From assembly GCF_000285595.1 (NCBI RefSeq), contig NZ_HE611064.1:727405-791404 (forward strand): a stretch of DNA of 64,000 nt, read 5' to 3'. The notes beneath the pieces were generated by a model. The model did not search any database. It saw only the letters and a program-made list of their open reading frames with translations, and was not told the DNA's origin. Origin of the DNA: Kurthia senegalensis. GTDB taxonomy: Bacteria; Bacillota; Bacilli; Bacillales_A; Planococcaceae. The position numbers and the translations under genes were made by a program. This document shows positions 35,548 through 45,626 of this stretch, one piece after another (positions within the stretch are counted from its first letter, which is position 1; each line of letters opens with the position of its first letter).

Positions 35548-36276
35548 ATGAACACAGTTTCGATATTAGATATTCCTGTGGCACAAACGACAAAAGCACA
35601 ATTCGTGCCACATGTTATAAAAGAGATGCAACAATCAAATAAAGCAATCACAATCGTTACAGCAAACCCTGAAATTATTATGTTAGCAAAAGAAAATCAT
35701 GCATATGAATGTTTATTAAAAGCTTCTAGCTACGTCGTCGCAGATGGCATCGGCGTCGTGATTGGTGCGAAAATGCTCGGTACACCGTTAGAAGAGCGCA
35801 TCCCCGGCTATGAACTCGTACATGAATTTATGAAAACAGCGACACCCGAACGCAACCGCTTCTTCTTTTACGGAAGTAAACCGGGCGTTGCCAAACAAGC
35901 AGCTGAACGAGCTACTTCACTGTACCCACAAATAGATGTCGTTGGCATTTGCGATGGGTACGGGAATGATGGTGACGGTGACGAAGTAGCACAAAAAGCA
36001 ATCGCTGCGAAGCCTGATTTTATTTTCGTCGCAACAGGCGCTCCGAAACAAGAAGAATGGATTGCCATTCATAAAGAACATTTTCCGCACACAGTTATGA
36101 TGGGTGTCGGCGGAAGTTTCGACGTGCTTTCTGGCAATGTCGACCGTGCACCTGAGCTTTTTATTAAACTTAATTTAGAATGGTTCCATCGCTTAATTAC
36201 GCAACCAACACGTGCTAAGCGTATGTTGAAAATCCCACAATTTTTATGGGAAGTGCAACGTAAAAAGAAAAAATAA
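35548..36276 (+). CDS. tagA: N-acetylglucosaminyldiphosphoundecaprenol ManNAc transferase TagA
   Basis: 242 residues. I prefer the ATG at 35548, which has GTGAGG 8-9 bases upstream, over an ATG 18 bases earlier with none. GT26 (WecG/TagA/CpsF) motifs: ITIVTANPEIIMLAKEN, YVVADGIGVVIGAKMLG with the catalytic Thr/Asp region, FFFYGSKPGVA, FIFVATGAPKQEEWI and GVGGSFDVLSGNVDRAPE. TagA adds ManNAc to the TagO product, completing the linkage disaccharide of wall teichoic acid. The C-terminus is short and basic (QRKKKK), typical for membrane association. Confidence 0.95.
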   Translation: MNTVSILDIPVAQTTKAQFVPHVIKEMQQSNKAITIVTANPEIIMLAKENHAYECLLKASSYVVADGIGVVIGAKMLGTPLEERIPGYELVHEFMKTATPERNRFFFYGSKPGVAKQAAERATSLYPQIDVVGICDGYGNDGDGDEVAQKAIAAKPDFIFVATGAPKQEEWIAIHKEHFPHTVMMGVGGSFDVLSGNVDRAPELFIKLNLEWFHRLITQPTRAKRMLKIPQFLWEVQRKKKK

Positions 36277-36292
36277 AAAGCTACATCCACAT

Positions 36293-36328
36293 AAAAAGAG
36301 GTTGAGACAAAATGTCTCAACCTCTTTT
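36293..36328. terminator. Bidirectional terminator between tagA and the adhesin gene
   Basis: AAAAGAGGTTGAGAC and GTCTCAACCTCTTTT form a 15-bp stem, A-run on one side and U-run on the other; it serves the two convergent genes. Confidence 0.9.
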
Positions 36329-36336
36329 CGTTTTAG

Positions 36337-39300
36337 TTATGCTGCTTTTCTTTTACGTAGTGTGTAGATGAACATACTAAGCGCAAGTATCATAACAGCG
36401 ATTCCGCTATATAAAATGATATTCGTATTTGCCATACCTGTTTGTGGCAACACTTTGTTACTTGCTGTGTACGATGGTGTTGTCGTTGGACTCGTACTTG
36501 AGCTGTAACTAGAAGGCGTTCCTGTTCCAGTAGTAGTGTTTCCTGTTCCACCACCTGTTCCTGAACCATTATTATTATTATTATTATTACCTGTACCGCC
36601 ATCTGTCGTTCCGTTATTTGTAGGTGGTGTATCATCTTTCTTCACGAATGTGTTCGTAATCGTGAAGCCTTTTTCTTCATCACCTGAAACAGCGGCTGTA
36701 TAATTTTCAACTGCTTCCTCTTCTACCGTATACGTAATTTCTTTATTTGTCGCATCGTATTTTGGTAAATTTTGTACGATCGTATGGAAGTCATTCGCTT
36801 CGTTTAATTTAATTTCGCAATCTGTACCATCTGAACCGATGAGATGAACTGTGATTTCTCCATGAATATCAAGTTCATCTTTCCATACTTTTTGTATTGG
36901 TAAATCAAATACTTTCGTATTCGTTACCGTATAACCATTTTCTACATCACCTGTAATAGCCGATGCATAGCCTTCCATGTCTTGCTCTTCCACCGTATAC
37001 GTGATTTCTTTATTCGTACCATCGTATTGTGGAACTGTTAATGTCGCTTTAAATTCGTTCGCCTCATTTAGTACAACTTCATGTGCCGAACCGTCTGAAC
37101 CTTTCACGTGTAACGTCACATCTGGATGTGTCGTTTCACCGTCTAACCATACTTTCGTAAAGTTTAGCGTTTGTTGTTTCGTATTCGTAATCGTGAAGCC
37201 TTTTTCCATATCGCCTGTCGTTGTAGAAACATAGCCTGCTGGGACATTTTTTTCTTTCACTGTATACGTAATTTCTTTACCATCTTCTGTGTAAAGTGGC
37301 ATATTCGTAAATGTCGCTTTAAATTCATTCGCTGTGTTCAATTCTACTGTTTGTACAGGCTTTGTCGTATCTTGACCGTATAGTTCTACTGAAATCGCAT
37401 CATGAGTTGACTTACCGTCTACCCATTTTTTCTCTACAGAGAATGACACTTCTTTCATGTTTGTAATCGTGAAGCCTTTTTCCATATCACCCGTTACCGT
37501 TGATTTGTAATGGTCGATTGGTGTTTCTTTTACGCTGTACGTAATTTTCTCACCGTTTTCATCGTAAGCTGGTAATAAATCGGTTGTTGCTTTAAATGCT
37601 TCTGCTTTCGTTAATTCAATTGTTTGTACGATTTCTTTCGTCGCATCATTAATAATAGATACTTCTACTTTATCCGGATGGCTACCTGTGCCAACCCAAA
37701 CTTTCGTAAGGTCGAATTTCGTTTGCTTCGTATTCGTTACGACGAAACCATCTTTTTCATTTCCAGTAACTGCTGAAGCATATCCTTCTACCGCTTCTTC
37801 TTTTACAGAATACGTAATTTCTTTTCCTGAGCGATCATACTTCGGTAAGTTCTCAATCGTTGCTTCATAATTTTTTGCAGCCGTTAACGTTACGGTTTCC
37901 ACCGCTTTCGTATCATTCGATGCAAAAACGAGGATGTTGATTTCTGGGTGTGTCGTCTCACCGTCTAACCATTTTTTCTTCACTTGTACATTCGTTACTT
38001 TCGTATTCGTTACGATGAAACCTTTTTCCATATCACCTGTAATTGTTGAACTGTACCCTGCAGGTGTTTGTTCCTTCACCGTATACGTAATCACATCACC
38101 GTTTTCGTCATATTTCGGTAATGCTTTGCTCGTCGTTGACCCCGTATCTTTCAACGTAATGGTATCGACTGGATTCGTTTGATCCACTCCGAAAATATCT
38201 AGTTGAACGTCGTCATGTGTTGACTCACCGTCTAACCATTTTTTCTCTGCTTTAACTGTCGTTAATTCTGTATTTGTAATGACGAAACCTTCTTCTACAT
38301 CACCTGTCACAGCTGCACTGTAGCCTGTGACTTCTTGTTCTTTCACTGTATAGTTAATTACTTTATTTGAAGCATCATATTTCGGTACGTTTTCGAATGT
38401 ACCTTTATAATTATTCGCTTCATTTAATACGAGCGGAGAATTCACTTTCGTATCATTTGCGTAAAGATCTACCTTTACTTCATCATGGCTTGATTTTTTA
38501 TCGTTCCATTTTTTCTCAACTGGTACATTGACCACTTTCGTATTCGTTACGACAAAACCACCTGTCGTATTATCTTTCTCAATATTCGTCGTATACCCCG
38601 CAACTGGTTTTTCTGTTAATGTGTACGCAATTGCTTCCCCATTTTCAAACATCGGAATATTTTTAAAGCTATCTTTATACCCTTTCGCTTTTTCTAGCGT
38701 TAAATCGTATTGCTTACTAGCACCTGATAACGTTACTTCTACTGTGTCCGGTGTATTTTCCGTACCCGCTACCCATTTTTTCTCAACTGGAATGTCTTTC
38801 ACTTTCGTATTTGTTACAACAAAACCTGTTGTCGCATCTCCAGTTACTTTCGAAATGTAACCAGCTGGTACATTTTTCTCTTTCACTGTATATTCATGTT
38901 CAAATACAGCTGTATCTTTACCGAACTTCGGAACAGTGATTTTCGCTTCATACTTATCTTTTTTCTCTAATGTCACGTCTATCGGTAGGTCTTTACCATT
39001 CGATACTTCTACTACGATTGAATCTGGTGATGAACCGTCATCAATCCAAGTTTTCTTCAAGTTAATATCCATCATTCGTGTGTTCGTAATCGTAAAGCCA
39101 TCTTGTTCGTTTCCTGTCACGTCTGATTTAAAGCCAGCCGGTACATTTTTCTCTTTCACTGTATAATTAATTTCTTGACCATCTTTAAAAAATGGTAAGT
39201 TTTCAAGTGTCACCTTGAATCCTTTTGCTGGATCCAAGGTAATATTTTGCGAGCTTACTTCCGTTGAGCCAACTTTCCCTATCACAATCGCATCAACAGC

Positions 39301-40686
39301 CGTGTGATCGATATCATCTAACCATTGTTTCGTTACGGTAATGTCTTTAATTTTTTCATTCGTAATTGTGAAACCTGTCTTTTGATCGCCTGTAATTTTC
39401 GGTTCTTTGTTGTAACCAGCTACAGGAATTTCTTTCACTGTGTACGTATACGCTTCATTACCAGTCGAATTCATTACCGGATAATTCGTAATAGTTTCTT
39501 TCCAACCCTTGTCCTTCGTCAATGTCACTTCTCTATAATCTTTCCCATTTTGAAGTACCATTACTTTAATGTTATCGGGTGGTGTATCCCCTTGTTGCCA
39601 CACTTTTTGCACAGTAAATGATGGTAAATTACCGAAACCACCACCACCTGCTGCTGGCTTATAAGAAGCAGTTGCCTTATCGTTGTAATCTTCTATTGTC
39701 TGATCTTTATAATTCCCACCGATACCGACCGTATCTGGCTCTCCATTAGTTTTCGTTCCTTTATAGCTAAAATTATTTTGCCAAGCATTTTTATCAAAAT
39801 CATCTGTTGGTATTGTTTTGTAGTAAATAGACAATTGTTTCGTTATATCTTTTACTACTTTAATTTTGAAAGATGTGTCAGTCACATCAATAATCTCTAC
39901 CGAATCTTTTAGCGTACTCGGAGAAAATGTAAATGAGTCTTTTACGAGTTTTTGATTAGCAGACATCGTATCTTCAATAATAGAACCTGCTGGAATTTTC
40001 ATCACATTTTCATACGAAAGTAAATAACGCCAATTGATTTCAAATGTCCCATCTTGTTTTAAACTAACCGAACCATCTTTATATACTGTATGCGTTTTAA
40101 TACCAAAAGATGGATTCCCTTCATTTTTTAAATAGTACGTTTGTCCGTTATCAAATGTAACTGGATACGTTTGACCTGCCGTTAATCCACTAGCCATCGA
40201 GATCGTATGCCAAATATTAAATTCTCGATTTTGTTTATTTACGAAATACGAATTAAATTTTACGTAAATTTTTTGGTTATTGATTGAAAACGTACCAATC
40301 TCCGTACCAGTTTCATCTTTCAATGTTTGAACGCTAAAGTTAGCTGATAAAATATTTTTAGGAATATCGATGACATATGTGTCTTCCGTTGAAATTTGAT
40401 TTGCTCCATCCGGAATCTTATAGTCGTAGCTAACGCGAATAGTAGACCCATTGTATAAACCATATCCTGCTTGTGGATTTAAAGCATTTTTAGATATGTC
40501 ATTTGCATCAGTCGGCTGATTCCCTGTCATTGAATGTAGCGTTACCTTTTCTAAAAAGTTAAGTGTCTTCAAATTCACATCAGCTGCATTTGCAACTTGC
40601 GTCGTTCCAATATAGGGAAACACTAAGTTCAACAACAGCATAACCATTGCTAAAATAGTCCCTACTAATATCTTCTTTTTCTTCAT
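36337..40686 (-). CDS. LPXTG-anchored adhesin with 11 Cna-B repeats
   Basis: 1,449 residues from the ATG at 40686 (AAAGGTGAGGCGT upstream); a longer reading lacks a signal at its start. Signal peptide MKKKKILVGTILAMVMLLLN; an N-terminal adhesin region of about 300 residues with Ig-like collagen-binding-type character (FLEKVTLHSMTGNQPTDAND); then 11 Cna-B modules of 85-90 residues, each ending in variants of TGDMEKGFTITNTK and containing EITYTVKEKNVPAGY; a Gly/Asn/Thr linker; LPQTG, a hydrophobic span and RKRKAA. A sortase should link it to peptidoglycan; no sortase is in the window. Cna-B modules often carry internal isopeptide bonds that stiffen the stalk. Confidence 0.93.
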   Translation of the reverse strand: MKKKKILVGTILAMVMLLLNLVFPYIGTTQVANAADVNLKTLNFLEKVTLHSMTGNQPTDANDISKNALNPQAGYGLYNGSTIRVSYDYKIPDGANQISTEDTYVIDIPKNILSANFSVQTLKDETGTEIGTFSINNQKIYVKFNSYFVNKQNREFNIWHTISMASGLTAGQTYPVTFDNGQTYYLKNEGNPSFGIKTHTVYKDGSVSLKQDGTFEINWRYLLSYENVMKIPAGSIIEDTMSANQKLVKDSFTFSPSTLKDSVEIIDVTDTSFKIKVVKDITKQLSIYYKTIPTDDFDKNAWQNNFSYKGTKTNGEPDTVGIGGNYKDQTIEDYNDKATASYKPAAGGGGFGNLPSFTVQKVWQQGDTPPDNIKVMVLQNGKDYREVTLTKDKGWKETITNYPVMNSTGNEAYTYTVKEIPVAGYNKEPKITGDQKTGFTITNEKIKDITVTKQWLDDIDHTAVDAIVIGKVGSTEVSSQNITLDPAKGFKVTLENLPFFKDGQEINYTVKEKNVPAGFKSDVTGNEQDGFTITNTRMMDINLKKTWIDDGSSPDSIVVEVSNGKDLPIDVTLEKKDKYEAKITVPKFGKDTAVFEHEYTVKEKNVPAGYISKVTGDATTGFVVTNTKVKDIPVEKKWVAGTENTPDTVEVTLSGASKQYDLTLEKAKGYKDSFKNIPMFENGEAIAYTLTEKPVAGYTTNIEKDNTTGGFVVTNTKVVNVPVEKKWNDKKSSHDEVKVDLYANDTKVNSPLVLNEANNYKGTFENVPKYDASNKVINYTVKEQEVTGYSAAVTGDVEEGFVITNTELTTVKAEKKWLDGESTHDDVQLDIFGVDQTNPVDTITLKDTGSTTSKALPKYDENGDVITYTVKEQTPAGYSSTITGDMEKGFIVTNTKVTNVQVKKKWLDGETTHPEINILVFASNDTKAVETVTLTAAKNYEATIENLPKYDRSGKEITYSVKEEAVEGYASAVTGNEKDGFVVTNTKQTKFDLTKVWVGTGSHPDKVEVSIINDATKEIVQTIELTKAEAFKATTDLLPAYDENGEKITYSVKETPIDHYKSTVTGDMEKGFTITNMKEVSFSVEKKWVDGKSTHDAISVELYGQDTTKPVQTVELNTANEFKATFTNMPLYTEDGKEITYTVKEKNVPAGYVSTTTGDMEKGFTITNTKQQTLNFTKVWLDGETTHPDVTLHVKGSDGSAHEVVLNEANEFKATLTVPQYDGTNKEITYTVEEQDMEGYASAITGDVENGYTVTNTKVFDLPIQKVWKDELDIHGEITVHLIGSDGTDCEIKLNEANDFHTIVQNLPKYDATNKEITYTVEEEAVENYTAAVSGDEEKGFTITNTFVKKDDTPPTNNGTTDGGTGNNNNNNNGSGTGGGTGNTTTGTGTPSSYSSSTSPTTTPSYTASNKVLPQTGMANTNIILYSGIAVMILALSMFIYTLRKRKAA

Positions 40687-40953
40687 ACGCCTCACCTTTG
40701 CTTTCAAATTAGTATGTTTTCTACTGACGACAAAATCACTCTCTATTTCCAATACTTTTAAAAATGATAAAAAAGAACTAAAAAAGTAAAAATAACACAA
40801 TTCAAAATAGAATATTTTATTTTTATAGAAATTTAAGACTATTAATTTTTCGTCTTAACTTATTTTCCCCAATTTTAAAAGTCTATAAACCTATTTCTAT
40901 TTACTTATTTAATTTCAATTTATCTTTTTTGACATTTTTTTGTTATTTGAACT

Positions 40954-40980
40954 AAAAAAAGGCTACTAAGGTAGCCTTTT
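40954..40980 (-). terminator. Second terminator after the Ig-like surface gene
   Basis: AAAAGGCTAC and GTAGCCTTTT form a 10-bp stem with a four-base loop and a run of seven U; a backup to the stronger hairpin before it. Confidence 0.75.
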
Positions 40981-40991
40981 AGTGTGAGAAT

Positions 40992-41032
40992 AAAAATAAA
41001 AACCCCCAAATCCTACTGAAAGGATTTGGGGG
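40992..41032 (-). terminator. Main terminator of the Ig-like surface gene
   Basis: CCCCCAAATCCT and AGGATTTGGGGG form a 12-bp stem followed by TTTTTATTTTT. Confidence 0.92.
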
Positions 41033-41066
41033 AAAATGTATCACTTTATGTTTTAAACTGTTGGAA

Positions 41067-44000
41067 TTATTGTGCTTGTGCAGCTGTTACTGTTACTGGT
41101 ACAACGATTACTTCGTTACCTACAGTAACACGTACGCTTGTCGTACCTGCTGCTTTACCCGTTACAGTAATTTCAGCATCATTAGCTGTTACTGTCGCAA
41201 TTGTTGGATCAATTGATAAAGCTTTCACTTTTGGAGTAATTTCATCTCCGTATTGATCAAATGCTTTGAATGTTACTTTTTGTTCTTTAGTTTCTTCAAC
41301 ATTTACTGAAGTTACTTTTTCATCAGCAAAGTTAAATGTACCCGCTGCTAACGCTGAAGATTTTGCAGATACCGTAACTGTTACTGTTTGTTTTTTACCG
41401 AGTACGTCTGCTGTAAATGTGACTTTTTTATCTTCTGTCACTTCTTTTGTTTCAATCACACCGTCTACGATGGTTGCGACTGATTCATCGCTAGAAGTCC
41501 AAAGAACTTCTGATTGATTAATATTTACTTTAGAACCGTCTGCTTCAATGCCTGTTGCTGTTAATGTTGCAGCTCCTGTAGTTTCTGATTTTAAGATGAC
41601 ATCATTTTTAAGGCCATCAATCGCTACGTTACTTACAACGTCTGTTGTTAGGCCAACAGTAATTGAAGTAGAAGCTTTCACATCACCGATTGTGAATTCA
41701 AGTGTTCCTGTACCTTTATCTTTACCTGTTACCTCTACAGTGTATTCGCCAGCTTTGCCAGTAACTGCCTCTACAGTGCCTGCTTCTAATACTTTGTTTG
41801 TTGATGTTACTTTTGGTTCTGCTACAAATGCTTTACCGTATTGGTCTAATACATTAATAGTAACCGTCATTTTACCATCTAAACCTAATTTGCTTGATGA
41901 TGGTGCAACCGTCATTTTCGCTGCTTTACGTTGTTCTCCAACTGTTACGTTGAAATTAGAAGTAACTGTTTTACCGGCTGCTTCTGCAGTTACAGTAACT
42001 TTGTATGTGCCTGCTGCTACTGATGTTGTTGGTAATACTTTAACGAATGATTTTCCGTTAGCATCTTCATTGAATTTACCTTCTGCATCGATATTACCTG
42101 TTACGATATCTGCTAGACCTGCTACTTCTTTGCCATCTTTATCTGTTACGTTGACAGAAATTTTTTCTGCTGCGACTTCTTTGCCATCTTGGTCTACAGT
42201 TTCAATTGCATTGTATTTAGCAAGTTCTGCTGCATCGCCAGCGACAACGCCTGTTACGTCATTCCCTGCAGTTACTTTAGTTAATACGGGTGCTACTACG
42301 TTTACTGAAGCTGTTTTCACAATGTTTCCTACTTGTACGCTTACTACAGCAGTACCTGCAGTTAATGAAGGAAGCGTTACGTATGTTGTTGTTACGCCGT
42401 CTTTCGTTACGTCTTCAATGTTCGGTGTACCTGTTACGGCAGCTTTTGAGCTAGCAAATGTTGCATTATCTTTCACTTGTGCTGCTGTTAATACTTCACC
42501 GTGTTTGTTTTTGAATACGATGGCTGCTTTAACATTTGTAGAACCAGCTTTTAACTCTTTGCTATCGAAAGCAAAGTCAGAGATAGACGCTACTTCTGTA
42601 TTTGTCGTTGTTGTGAAAGTAAGATCATTCGCTTTGATTACTTTCGCATCTGTGAATGAAGCGCCAATGTACGGTGTAATTGTGTACGTACCTTGTTTAG
42701 ATGAAGTCGCTTTGATTTCAATTGATTCATTACCAGCTGCATCTTTCACTGTTTCAGCTGTCACTTTTACGTCTGCTGCTGTTACACCGGCAGTTGCTGA
42801 AGTGATATTGAATTTAATGTTTTCTGGTAATACTACTGAACCTGTGTTTCCAGCAATTGTCGCAATTGTTGCTGCTTCATTGTTGAAGCCAGTTGTATTT
42901 TTTGCAGTTGCTGTTAATGTTGTTAATGTCGCTGCGCCAACTGTAATTGTTGTAGACGCTTGAACTTTTGAATCTACTTTTGAGAATACTTCTACTTTAT
43001 AAGTACCCGCTTCATCAGATTTGAATGTTACTTTACCGTCTGCAGCTACTTGAATTACAGATTCCGGATTAGTTGTATCTACTTGTTGGCCATTCACTTG
43101 ATAAATAACTTCTTTGTTATCCATTTCATTGTTGAATTGGTCTAGTAATTTCACTGAAAGATCTGTCGCTTCTTTTGCAGGGATAGACGTGTCAGCAGCA
43201 TTTACTGATAATGTAGTCGCTTTTGAAGCTTCTTCTTTAACGACTGTGTATTCGATTGCATCTTCTGCTAATACAGTCGGTGTTGCTTTACCATCTGTGT
43301 GCGTTAATGTAATGACTACTTTATCGCCTTCGTTTAATTGTTTAGAAATAGTCACTTTACCATTTTCATATTTTGCATCATTAGCTGTTAATGCTAAACC
43401 GTTAACTGTCACTTTTACAGCTGCTGTAGTTGGTACAGCGATTTCTTCACCGTATTGGTTTTCAGCTGCTACAGTTACTGAAGCTTGTGCCGCTGCTGGG
43501 ATACCTGTCGTTACTTTTGTAAATTTAGCAACGTAAGCAGGTGCCACTTTTGCTACAAATGTTGCATTTGCAAATTCAGCCCAATCAGCTGATGCTGTGT
43601 ATGCTTTTGTATCTTGTAATTTTGCTTCACCGTTTAATTTGAAAGTAGCTTCGCCTTTTTCAGTAAGTGATTTAGCAACGTAAGTCGCTGTGATTTCTTG
43701 TTCACCTAAAGTTAAAGTGATTTGGTTACCAGCTACCGCTTCTTCTGTTGTACCTGCAGGTAATGTTGCAACGACTGTTGTTTCATCAGCTGATACGATT
43801 GAAGTTACAGCTGTTTTAGCTGCGCCGACAACCACTGTTGTTGTATATTCTTTTTCGTTGTTGTTATCGTCTACTACTGTGTACGTAACTGTGTACGTAC
43901 CAGCAACTGTTGCTACGAATTTAGCTGCATCGAATTCTTTCACTTCGATTGCTTTACCTTCCACATCAACACCAGCGATTGCTGTTACTGTTGCAGTGTA

Positions 44001-44902
44001 TTCTTTACCAGAGTTATCTTCTACTTTAGAAACTAATGCGTTAAGATCTAGTTCTTTACCGAAATCAACGTTTGTTTTTTCTGCTTTGAAAGAAACAACT
44101 GGTGCTTCCATATCTTTTTCACCGTCGATGTAGATAACACCATTGTCAGTACCAGATGCCTTTTTACCTGCTTCGTAGTAGAAACCATCCGCTTGTACAC
44201 CCGTTGCTAATTTACCTGCTTTATAGTAAGTATCTCCAACTAAGCCTGTGTATTTTTTACCTACTTTATAGTAAGTATCTCCAACTAAGCCTGTATATTT
44301 TTTACCTGCTTTATAGTAAGTTGAACCGACTAAGCCTGTATGTTTTTTACCTGCTTTGTAATATGTTGTGCCAACTAAGCCTGTATGTTTTTACCTGCTT
44401 TGTAATACGTTGTTCCAACTAAGCCTGTGTATTTCTTACCTGCTTTGTAATACGTTGTGCCAACTAAGCCTGTATGTTTTTTACCTGCTTTGTAATATGT
44501 TTTGCCAACTAAACCTGTGTATTTTTTACCTGCTTTGTAATACGTTGTGCCAACTAAACCTGTGTGTGCTTTACCTGATTTGTAGTAAAGGTTTTTATAA
44601 GAACCAGTTGCTAATTTACCCGCTTTGTAATATTTAGCTGAACGTAAACCAGTGAATGCTTTACCATTTTTGTAAAGAACTTTGCCTGAAGTTACATACC
44701 CTTTTGCTTTTTTACCATCTTTGTAAAGTGTTGATTTATAAACTTTGTAACCTTTTACGACTTTACCAGTTTTAGCATTCACTAATTTACCTGATTTTAC
44801 TTTGTACGTTGTTGCTGCTGAAGCTGAAGCAGGTGCTACTGATGTTGCCACCACTGATGTGCTAAGTGCTACTACTGCTGCTGTTGCGATCATTTTTTTC
44901 AT
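41067..44902 (-). pseudogene. Large secreted Ig-like surface protein with 15-residue repeats, frameshifted in a T5 run
   Basis: Corrected, this is a 1,278-residue protein. Sec signal (MKKMIATAAVVALSTSVVAT); wall-type module TTYKVKSGKLVNAKTGKVV; eight tandem 15-residue units of the pattern (H/Y)TGLVGxTYYKAGKK; then about 1,000 residues of Val/Thr/Ala-rich Ig-like or Big-type beta domains (VTVGNEVIVVPVTVTAAQAQ at the end). The first frame stops at YYKAGKNIQA inside repeat five and the second restarts downstream. The run at 44388-44392 has five T where the sibling repeats have six, an internal control for a lost base. No SLH or LPXTG. A possible S-layer-like protein; the strong terminators and long leader fit high expression. 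Confidence 0.8.
44175..44575 (-). repeat. 45-bp in-frame tandem repeats
   Basis: Eight copies of a 45-base unit encode (H/Y)TGLVGxTYYKAGKK. The TYYKAG codons recur every 45 bases (near 44217, 44262, 44307, 44352, 44396, 44442, 44487, 44532) except for one 44-base step at the frameshift. Confidence 0.85.
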
Positions 44903-45584
44903 AATGTACTCGATCTCCCTTTTCTCATAACTTTATTTTTAGTAAATAATTGGATGAATCAGCGAGGAGGCCTAAACATCGCCATACTAAACAATATCCG
45001 TCAAATGTCCCCCTACGTAATTCTTAATGACTATACTAACACAAAAACAATCATCATTTTATTATTTTTACTATTTTTTTGGTATTTTTCTTAATAACAA
45101 TATATTAATACTATTAATTTTCTATTATTTTCTATTTTATATCCCTTTATTTTCCATTTAAGTATATTAATTGTTTTTAAAATCCTTTTTATTCCTCCAA
45201 AACAATATAGACCCATATTGAATTAGATAAAATTAGCGATAAATTACAGGAACTATCTATACATTCATACTAAAAAAGGATTCATTAAAAGAAAATATGC
45301 TTATTTATATTTTTCTCATATAGTTCAAAAGTTTAAACAAAACATCTATTTTATCTTATTTATGACATATCAATGTTTTTTACATGTTTTATTATTATTT
45401 AAATAGTTTTTGATTTGTAGTATTTTGTCGAATATCCCCGTCAATATTTGTACATATTTAACGTTTTTATCGTATTTTCGAGAGTATTTACGTTTTTTAT
45501 ATGTGAGTTATTTTTTATCATTTTTCTTTCATCTCATTATAAAAAACATTTTTTATTAAGAATACATAAAAAAAAGCCCCAAAA
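44903..45584. other. Long AT-rich leader region of the Ig-like surface gene
   Basis: About 680 bases upstream of the surface gene with no supported coding frame. A GGAGG near 45195 (minus strand) is not followed by a start codon. Several AT-rich -10-like hexamers are present, none clearly better than the others. Confidence 0.5.
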
Positions 45585-45618
45585 AATAAAAAAAGAGTGA
45601 CTAAATAGCCACTCTTTT
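45585..45618 (-). terminator. Terminator of the first chemoreceptor gene
   Basis: AAAGAGTG and CACTCTTT form the stem core, followed by seven U, 9 bases past the stop codon. Confidence 0.8.
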
Positions 45619-45626
45619 TCTAATGA

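Larger units (their letters stand above)
40687..41066. other. Intergenic region with promoter of the adhesin gene and tandem terminators
   Basis: About 380 AT-rich bases. The adhesin leader is on one side; two hairpins that end the upstream surface gene (both minus strand) are on the other. No small gene is seen. Confidence 0.5.

Noticed and set aside
41548..42963. A 471-codon plus-strand frame opposite the Ig-like surface gene
   Set aside because: Val/Thr/Ala codon bias leaves few stops on the opposite strand. It has no ribosome site and its product is just hydrophobic Ser/Val/Thr sequence.
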